Shown: positions 57,621 to 64,000 of the stretch, piece by piece | Layout of the letters: the number at the start of each line of letters is the position of its first letter | How positions within the stretch are numbered: position 1 is the first letter of the stretch | Origin: Zelonia costaricensis | Lineage: Eukaryota; Euglenozoa; Kinetoplastea; Trypanosomatida; Trypanosomatidae | Direction: 5' to 3' | Assembly: GCA_030849075.1 (NCBI GenBank) | Contig: JASAOO010003507.1 | Span: 19,053 to 83,052 of the forward strand | DNA: 64,000 nt | Translations under genes and position numbers: made by a program | The notes under the pieces: generated by a model | The model's input: the letters and a program-made list of their open reading frames with translations, nothing else | Told to the model about the DNA's origin: nothing | The model's database searches: none

Positions 57621-59840
57621 ATGCCGCCCACAGTCGAAGGAGCCAAACCTGGCTCCTCAAACGCGGTGGTGGGGAGGGGAATGAAGGAGGAGGACGACAT
57701 CAACACGCACACCTCCGGGAGCGTGTGCAGTAGCAGCAGCACCGAAGCGGACAGCCACGCCACCACCGGCGTCGTGGCCCCACTCGGTGCACGAGGGCAC
57801 ACGCCAACGGTGCGACACTGCGCCGACCTGCCGACCCACATCAAGGTCGTGCACGCCCTGCGCACGCCAACCTCGCCCACACCGTGCTGCTTCCTGGACG
57901 ACGGCGGCAGCAACTCCGCCACCACCGGCGCGCTCAGCCCCGTCGCCCTGACGGCGACGACCACCGTCACCACACTCGGTGCGCTTAGCGCCGTCAGCGC
58001 CATCTCCGCCGCCGTGCCACGCGCACCGACGTCTCCGGCCAGCGTGGAGTCGGCGCGCCGCACCCCAGCTCCCCCGCCCCCGATCGACTTCTTCGGTGGC
58101 GCGGCTTCGTCATCCTCCACTACAGCGGCAGCGTCGACGACGGCGCTGATGCAGGACGCCTCCACGCCGCTTTCCAGCGCACCACTCGCCGCCGGCGCCG
58201 GTGCACCGCTCTTTGCGTCACCGACCGGCAGTGTCTCGCGGCCGTCCGCGTCGTCTACCGGTCTGCACCCGTACGCCGACCCGTTTTACCCGGAGCGGCT
58301 GACCAGCGCACTGGTCCCCAACTCCCTCACGTCCACCCCGCAGCAGACCTACATGTCCCCATCCGACTACGTCGCCGACGAGCCGCACTCCTCGCCCGCG
58401 GTGTCGTCCGCAGACGACGGCCACGGCGACGCGGACCAGCGGCCCGTGAGCCCTAGCCAGCTCCTGCCCGGTGCCCACCTCGGGCAGAGCGGCGCGTCGC
58501 TTGCGGGCGGTGCTCACGCCTCCAGCCCATCGCACGCACTTCGCGGTGCACACAGCAACAACCGCGGCGCACACCCGTTCGACCTGCACTGGCAGGACGC
58601 CGTGGGTGGCTCTCAGTACTGCCACGGCGTCTTCACAAACCCCAGCGCTGGGGCGGGGACCACGCCCTCGTGGGCTCCCGTGGCCATCAGCGAAGAGCTG
58701 TACACGTACGACGGGTACGGCGGCGCCGCCAGCAGCGGGAACTGCATGCCGAGCTCAATGTCGGCGATGACGATGCAGTCTGGCGCGGCGACAGCCGGCG
58801 ATCAAGGCGGCATGGACGTTGCCGTGACGGTGGGTGACGTGGCGCTGGGCAGGTTCGAGGACGTGCACGCAACGCAGCGAACGCGCGGCCCCTACGCGAC
58901 GCCAACGCTGCCCGACTACGCCGCCACCCCGGCTGCCCTGGCACGACAGGCCGAGTTGATGGGCGGCCTCTGCAGCGGCGGGGATTACGAGTACGGCGGC
59001 GACGTCCCACCCCGCTACGACGGCGTCGCCGACTACGCCGAGGTTGAGGCGCGCTTTGCGGCGTATGTGCCCCAGGAGGTGGTGTGCATTGAGCGCATGG
59101 AGCACCTCGAGCACGTGTGCCGCGAGATTCTGCTTGAGTCGGAGGTGCTGCGGATGCAGCGGCAGCAGCGGCGACAGTACTGCGCCGACGGGAGCGTCGT
59201 GGACGACGGTGGGTGGGATAGCAAGATGACACTTGCGCTGGACCTCGAGGGCCGCTCGCTGGGCCGGACCGGGTCGATCTGCATCATCACCCTCGCCACC
59301 GTGTCCACCGTGTACATCATCGATATGGTCTTGCTTGGGGCCGACGCGCTGCGTGCTGGCGCCGCGCTGCGCCGCGTGCTCGAGTCACGTGAGATTCTGA
59401 AGCTCATGTTCGACTGCCGCGCCGACTGCGACGCGCTATTCTTTCTATACAACGTGCGTCTGCAGCACGTCTGCGACTTGCAGATCTCGTCGTGCTTCGC
59501 GCTTTTCCCGATGGCGCAGCACCTGCCGGGCATGAAGACGGTGTTCATTGCCCTGGGGCTGTTCGCCAACGAGGACGCGGACATCAAGAACGCAGGCCGG
59601 CACTTGTTCAACCCAGGCTCCGGCGGCAGCTTCGACCGCTGGGAGGAGCGGCCGCTGACGGAGATTCTGCTGCAGTACTGCGCCGTTGACGTCAAGTACT
59701 TCTTCCTGGCGCACATGATGCTCTGGGACCACGTCGAGACGGGCTGCCGGCTGGGTGAGGCGCGGCTGCAGTACGTCTGCAGTGGCAACTTTCTGGGCTG
59801 CTCCAAGAGCAACTCGCTGCGTGACTTCGACGTCCCCTGA
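57621..59840 (+). CDS. DEDDy 3'-5' exonuclease-domain protein (EXD1/Egalitarian-like)
   Basis: The product has 739 residues. The first 500 are Ser/Thr/Ala/Pro/Gly-rich and disordered. The C-terminal 240 form an RNase D-type DEDDy exonuclease domain. Exo I is ALDLEGRSLGRTGSICIITL (Asp541, Glu543). Exo II is MFDCRADCDALFFLYNVRLQ, with catalytic Asp602 by alignment to the HDCRNDS motif of Egalitarian/EXD1. Exo III is QYCAVDVKYFF (Tyr686, Asp690; Y-x3-D). All five catalytic residues are present, so activity is expected, unlike animal EXD1, which is thought to be inactive. The HDCR-type Exo II places it nearer EXD1/Egalitarian than Rrp6 or WRN. Substrate is unknown; RNA is likeliest. A second in-frame ATG 20 codons on (MKEEDD) is an alternative start. 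An acceptor at AG 57445-57446 is plausible. Confidence 0.9.
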   Translation: MPPTVEGAKPGSSNAVVGRGMKEEDDINTHTSGSVCSSSSTEADSHATTGVVAPLGARGHTPTVRHCADLPTHIKVVHALRTPTSPTPCCFLDDGGSNSATTGALSPVALTATTTVTTLGALSAVSAISAAVPRAPTSPASVESARRTPAPPPPIDFFGGAASSSSTTAAASTTALMQDASTPLSSAPLAAGAGAPLFASPTGSVSRPSASSTGLHPYADPFYPERLTSALVPNSLTSTPQQTYMSPSDYVADEPHSSPAVSSADDGHGDADQRPVSPSQLLPGAHLGQSGASLAGGAHASSPSHALRGAHSNNRGAHPFDLHWQDAVGGSQYCHGVFTNPSAGAGTTPSWAPVAISEELYTYDGYGGAASSGNCMPSSMSAMTMQSGAATAGDQGGMDVAVTVGDVALGRFEDVHATQRTRGPYATPTLPDYAATPAALARQAELMGGLCSGGDYEYGGDVPPRYDGVADYAEVEARFAAYVPQEVVCIERMEHLEHVCREILLESEVLRMQRQQRRQYCADGSVVDDGGWDSKMTLALDLEGRSLGRTGSICIITLATVSTVYIIDMVLLGADALRAGAALRRVLESREILKLMFDCRADCDALFFLYNVRLQHVCDLQISSCFALFPMAQHLPGMKTVFIALGLFANEDADIKNAGRHLFNPGSGGSFDRWEERPLTEILLQYCAVDVKYFFLAHMMLWDHVETGCRLGEARLQYVCSGNFLGCSKSNSLRDFDVP

Positions 59841-59998
59841 GCCGGGCGAGGCTGGAAGGGGGCGAGACTGCCTCTGTGGAAGCGGTCGTGACGTGAAGTG
59901 AGTTGCTCTGCTGTTTTTTTCTTTTGGGGTTTGTTTTGCGTGTGTGTGTGTGTGGGCCGCAGCACCCTTCAAGCTCGACGCTTGTTGGAGGTGTGTTT

Positions 59999-60025
59999 CT
60001 GCTGCTGCTGCTGCTGCTACTGCTG
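59999..60025. repeat. CTG triplet microsatellite (non-coding)
   Basis: Eight to nine CTG units, with one CTA interruption, lie about 160 nt after the exonuclease stop codon, so they would be in its 3' UTR. Confidence 0.9.
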
Positions 60026-60907
60026 TATGCGCTTCTTCGTTTTTGTGTGCGTGTGCCCTTGTGCGCGTATACGTGTCTCTCCTGAATTTTCTGTTTCTGT
60101 TTTGCATGTGTGTCTTCTCTACTCTTCCCCCGCTCCCTTTCTCCCTTCCGTCTACTGCTTGAACCGTGCTTGTACTGTTTCTTCTTCTCCCTTCACTTCC
60201 CTTCGCTCTTGTGTTTTGGGGGATCGGAGGTTACCATTGTCCCCCTCCCTCCCCCCTCATTCATCGCTGTGTTGGCTCGTGTGCCTTTGTCGCCGTCCTT
60301 TTTTTTTCTTTGCGCTCGCCTTTCTTCTGCGTTCCTCTTGTATAATTGTCTTCTGCTGCTGCTGTTTGTTTGTTTTCGTTTTTCTTTTCGCGTACGGTTG
60401 TGGGCAGCCGTTGAAGTTCTCTTCCTGAAAAGGTGCTTTCCTTTCCCTTCTTTTCACCTGCTTGATATGAACCGCACCATCCTTGCTTTACCCTCCCCTC
60501 GCCTCCCTCCACTGAAAACTCCGCCGAGACAGGGGCGAGGGTGAAACGCCTGTGTGGTACGTTGACTTACACCTCCACCCCACTGCTACGACGTCCTTCT
60601 GCCTCTGTGCGGGGCCTTGCCACGATCTCCGCCCGGCCCCCCCCTCCCCTCCCCACCGCACCAGGCTAGGTGGCAAACTTCCCCACATTTCAAGTGGCAG
60701 AGCTGGCGTGCTCACCAACAAGCCACCCCCCAATGCATACACAAAAAGAAAAAACACAACACAAACCAGTGAAGAAGGCGAGAACGCGCGACGTCGTTGC
60801 TTGCCCCCCCCCCTCGCTTCTTCTTCTTCCCCCTTTCCTCCTTTCTTCGTGTGTGTTTTCCCTTTCACACCGCACGCATGTTCGTGTGCATGTGCCTTTG
60901 TGTGCGT

Positions 60908-60942
<35 letters not shown>

Positions 60943-62584
60943 CTTGTCTCCGTGAGTTCCTGTTTGATGTGCCTGTGTGTTTTCGGCTCCTGACACCTGC
61001 ACAGGTGCCACTCGCTACGTCAAAAGAGTCTTACTCCTTTTTTTCTTTTTTGACTTCTTCTCCGTTCCCCCTAATCTCCACCCACTCTTTGCATTGCTTC
61101 CCAATTTCTGTGGTTGCCGGTGAACCATACCTGCTGGTTCTGATTTGGACCCCTTTCCCTCCCCCAATGTCCGGCTGTAACCCTGGTCCAAATCGCGTTT
61201 AGCGCCGGTGTGCGTGTGTGTGTGTCACGGGGGCCAACGGTTTGTGTGTTGCTCCGTTGACCTACTTTTTTTTTTTTTTCGAACGACCTCGCGCTCTTCT
61301 TGGCCGTGGCGCACCCCCGTTCAACGACGCAGAGAAGATCATTGCGCAAGCCGCTTGGTAAGGCCGCAGATCTCTCCCACCCCACCCAAAAGCGCACGCG
61401 GACATTCCTGAGGCTTCTACGCGGGAGCAGATGTCGGCAGATCGAGGAGTGCCGTCACGACTTCTTTCCTTTTGCTCCCTTTTTTTCATCTCCCGTGACA
61501 GTGGTCTCCACAAAGGCTTCCAAATTCTTCCGCATCGCCCTCTTCTCCTCCCCGGCACCACAGGCACCTCTCGACTCGAGTGGGGGGGGCCTTCTTCCTC
61601 ACGAGTGGCTCCGGCGCTACTCGATACTCCTCGTTCTCGCTTTGCCGCTCGCTCTCCCTTGCCGCTTTCCCATCTCTGTCTCTCGCGCTCCCTCCCTCCC
61701 TGTTTTATCCCGGCTGAGGCGTACAGCAGCGGCGCCCCCTCCTTCCCCCATTCACCTTCCCTCCCCGACGCCCTCACCGCGCTGCCCTCCTCCTTGCTTT
61801 TGGCCCTCCACCCGCTTGCTTCAGCTCTCCCGTACTGCGTCTTTCCGCGGCGTGTTCGGATCTGTGTGTGTGTGTGTGTGACTGACGCAGCACATGTCAG
61901 GTGTGTTTTGCACGTTACGAGTCCTGGGCCTCACTTCGCTTCCCTTTGCCCCCCTCCCTCTCTCCCTATTGCTCCGTGTGGTCCGCGAGTTGTTTCTGTG
62001 CTTCTCTGTGCGCTGCTCCGCAGCGCCGCTCAGCGTGCGTGCGGCCGAGGGAAGGGGCCCACCGCTTGAATTAGAGTGTTTGTCTTGTTTGTTCTCTGAG
62101 TGACACCAAGAAGACGTGTGCGTGTGCCTATGCGTGTGCGTAGAGGCAGTCGCTCGGTCGTCGCTCTCTCTCCTGCTGCATGCCGTTGTCGTGTGCGTTT
62201 TTTTCTTTGTGTGTGTGTGTGTGCGTGCATTTCCCTTCTTCTGTTTTACCTCTGTGCGCGTGTGCAGTTTGTTAGGCTTTTACACTGCCTTCTCAACTTA
62301 GCAAGTACTGAAAGAGGGTGGGGCGCCATGGGGACACCCCTCCGTCCAACTCAAGTGGCGGGTTTACTGCGAGGCTGCACTGCTGCCCTGCTCCCACACG
62401 CCGCCTATTGAGTTGCACAGGCGGCTGCAATGCCGTTTGAGCAAGATGAAGACCCAATCGTTGGCAACCTCAATCGTTGCGACGCGGGTGTGTGTGTGTG
62501 TGTGGCTTGCGTGGCAAGGCGGCGTGTTTTCGCCATCCTCTATCCTACATGCAGAAGCAGGTCACTGCGCACAGCTATCTGTGC

Positions 62585-62643
62585 CTTTCCTCGCCTCCCC
62601 CCCCTTACCGCCATCGCCACTCCATTCTCCCCTTCTTGACTAG
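62585..62643 (+). promoter_or_regulatory. Candidate trans-splice acceptor 3 nt before the histone-fold gene ATG
   Basis: A long C-rich tract ends in TTGACTAG (AG 62642-62643), and ATG follows at 62647 after only three bases. A second AG at 62731-62732 would instead make ATG 62743 the start. Confidence 0.5.
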
Positions 62644-62646
62644 ATC

Positions 62647-63267
62647 ATGTCATGTGCAATTACAGCACCTACGAAAGCACCCACACAGAGTTGCACACCC
62701 GCCACTGCCGCGTGCACACGGCAACAACTCAGTGAGAACAGGATGAGCACCAGCGAGATGCCCCACAGCACCAGCGCAGGCGTTGCAGACGAGGAAGTAC
62801 ACGCGTTGCTCGCCACCTCGTCACCTGGAGCACTTCCGATCGGTGCTACAGAGGGGGGACACAGCCGGGGCGGTGCGGAGGGTGACGCAGACGCGGGTAT
62901 TTCATTGACTAGCAAAGATCGCAGCGATGCCGCTTCCGCACTGCCTGTGGCAGCCCCACCCGCCGCCCCACCAGCGTCTTCTTGTGCCACGAAAGCGCGT
63001 AGTCTAGCCGCTGGACAGGTGAACCGCGTTATCGACAGCGCGCTGCCTGAGGGCATGTCCATCTCCCGCGACGCCCGCATCGCGCTGCAGAAGTGCGCTA
63101 CGATTTCGCTCCTGTATCTCGCCTGCCTCTCGGATGCGGAGCGCAAGGCCGCCGGCTCGTCACGCACGACGCTGAACGTGCAGGACATCCGCAGTGGCAT
63201 GGAGGCGGCCGGCATGACGCACCTGCTGCCGCTCATGTCGACCGCGGCGAAGCGTGCCCGCGATTGA
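62647..63267 (+). CDS. POLE3/Dpb4 (CHRAC17)-like histone-fold protein
   Basis: The product has 206 residues. Residues about 120-200 form a histone fold of the CBF/NF-Y archaeal-histone type. It reads AAGQVNRVIDSALPEGMSIS, then RDARIALQKCATISLLYLAC, then RTTLNVQDIRSGMEAAGM. The V-x-R-x-I-x-x-ALP-x-G-x-x-I/S-x-x-AR-x-A-x-x-x-A pattern and the TLN-x-x-D-I/V-x-x-A/G-ME element are those of POLE3/Dpb4. That protein pairs with POLE4/Dpb3 in DNA polymerase epsilon and with chromatin-accessibility complexes. The N-terminal 115 residues are disordered and Ala/Ser/Thr-rich. The start is uncertain: ATG 62647 sits 3 nt after an acceptor, and ATG 62743 (Met33) gives a shorter protein with the same domain. 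Nuclear location is inferred. NF-YB/CBF-A is the nearest alternative. Confidence 0.85.
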   Translation: MSCAITAPTKAPTQSCTPATAACTRQQLSENRMSTSEMPHSTSAGVADEEVHALLATSSPGALPIGATEGGHSRGGAEGDADAGISLTSKDRSDAASALPVAAPPAAPPASSCATKARSLAAGQVNRVIDSALPEGMSISRDARIALQKCATISLLYLACLSDAERKAAGSSRTTLNVQDIRSGMEAAGMTHLLPLMSTAAKRARD

Positions 63268-64000
63268 CATCGCCAATGCGGTGCAACTTAAATTCACCGT
63301 GAAAAGAAGAGAGAAGGTAATTCACACATCAATGCGCCGTTCGCGTGTCAGGTGTCGAGCTCGTAGGCTGGCGGCGAGCGGGAGGTTTCACATCCCGGGT
63401 GCCTGGTGCCAATTTCTTTTTTTTTTCCAGTGCATAGAAGCCGCTGCAGTTACTAGAGAAGACCCACGCATGAGCTCGTATGTGTGTCTGTGTGTCAACA
63501 TAGAGTACGACACCAAGTCGCAAGACGGTGAAATGAAAACAAATGGAGCAGCAGGCCGTACTCTTCCACCTGCGTCAGAGCGAAGTACCTCCACGAGCGT
63601 GGATGATTCACACTTCACTGCGAAAGGCCCGACATGGGAGCGGCACTCTTCCGGCCTGAGGGAGCTGCACTAGCAGGGACTTGCGCTCCATTCAGGGGCA
63701 GTGTTGAGTGGGGGCCGCACATCAACCCATGGTATGCTGAACCGAGAGAAAAGGGGAAGCCACCACACTTGCGAGTAGCGCGGTGGGTGTCCTCCGTCTG
63801 TTTGCTTCGATCTCCCTCCTCTCCCTTCCCCCCCCCATTTGTCTCTCCGGATGCTTCTCCCTCACGGCCACCTCCCGCTCGCAGAGCAGGTGAGGCCTGT
63901 GTGTGTGTGTGCGTACGTGAGCTTACTTACTGCTCATCAATCCATCTCAAGTGCGTCCAGCTGTCCCCCCCCCCCAACGACCCTGAAAAAAAACAACAAC
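63268..64000. other. Spacer to window end (3' UTR of histone-fold gene and upstream region of the next gene)
   Basis: No gene is seen. It has a T-run at 63416-63427, a C/T-rich tract at 63797-63870 and a C-run near 63966-63976. The last may be part of the splice tract of a gene beyond the window. Confidence 0.6.

Larger units (their letters stand above)
59841..62646. other. Large (2.8 kb) intergenic spacer
   Basis: No supportable gene is seen. It has a CTG triplet run at 59999-60025, a TG tract near 60920-60942, a T-run at 61266-61279, and C/T-rich blocks at 60240-60262, 60635-60655, 61650-61820 and 62585-62640. Confidence 0.65.

Noticed and set aside
1..64000. Bacterial-type features (operons, Shine-Dalgarno sites, rho-independent terminators, CRISPR, insertion sequences)
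   Set aside because: The genome organisation is that of a kinetoplastid; none of these could be supported.

Overview
The window is nuclear DNA of a trypanosomatid, most likely a member of the Leishmaniinae (Leishmania, Crithidia or Leptomonas type). I infer this from four things. All protein genes lie on the + strand. None shows an intron. Genes are separated by 0.6-3.6 kb of GC-rich spacer full of TG/CA, poly(A) and C/T tracts. Most start codons follow a long pyrimidine tract and an AG, as expected for spliced-leader trans-splicing of a polycistronic transcript. There is no strand switch, tRNA, rRNA, CRISPR array, insertion sequence or operon-type promoter, so the window appears to lie inside one directional gene cluster read left to right. 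The species is not determined.

Layout. 1-360: 3' end of a p24/emp24 cargo receptor. 1759-2655: CFAP161-like axonemal protein. 3964-5121: canopy-like secretory protein with the saposin-type six-cysteine pattern. 6671-7000: small endosulfine/ARPP-19-like protein. 8254-10473: CFAP100-like coiled-coil protein. 11568-12071: small basic unknown. 12921-13841: Tsr3, an 18S rRNA modification enzyme. 16849-18207: unknown low-complexity protein. 19460-20344: PlsC-type acyltransferase. 22180-23673: unknown. 27257-28237: DNAJB13/RSP16-like radial-spoke J-protein. 29874-32288: coiled-coil protein with an acidic tail. 35033-36970: RUS/DUF647 membrane protein. 38706-40883 and 43961-45835: tandem paralogues of an unrecognised family. 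47981-49603: unknown. 50197-54291: 1364-residue unknown with a PDZ-like C-terminus. 57621-59840: DEDDy 3'-5' exonuclease of the EXD1/Egalitarian type. 62647-63267: POLE3/Dpb4-like histone-fold protein.

How the genes relate. Kinetoplastid clusters are not usually functional operons and the set is mixed: secretory pathway, flagellar axoneme, ribosome biogenesis, lipid synthesis, nucleic-acid metabolism. Three products (CFAP161-, CFAP100- and RSP16-like) are axonemal by homology. Regulation should be mostly post-transcriptional through the long UTRs.

The observations most worth a second look are: the endosulfine core motif in a tiny polyglutamine protein; the J-protein whose HPD tripeptide is displaced by four residues; the tandem paralogues with a 292-bp tract of perfect identity inside diverged flanks (gene conversion); a degenerate Tyr-containing repeat in the tail of the first paralogue; and repeated Trp-Leu-Asn/Asp motifs in the coiled-coil protein. 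All family assignments were made by eye from motifs; no database search was run.
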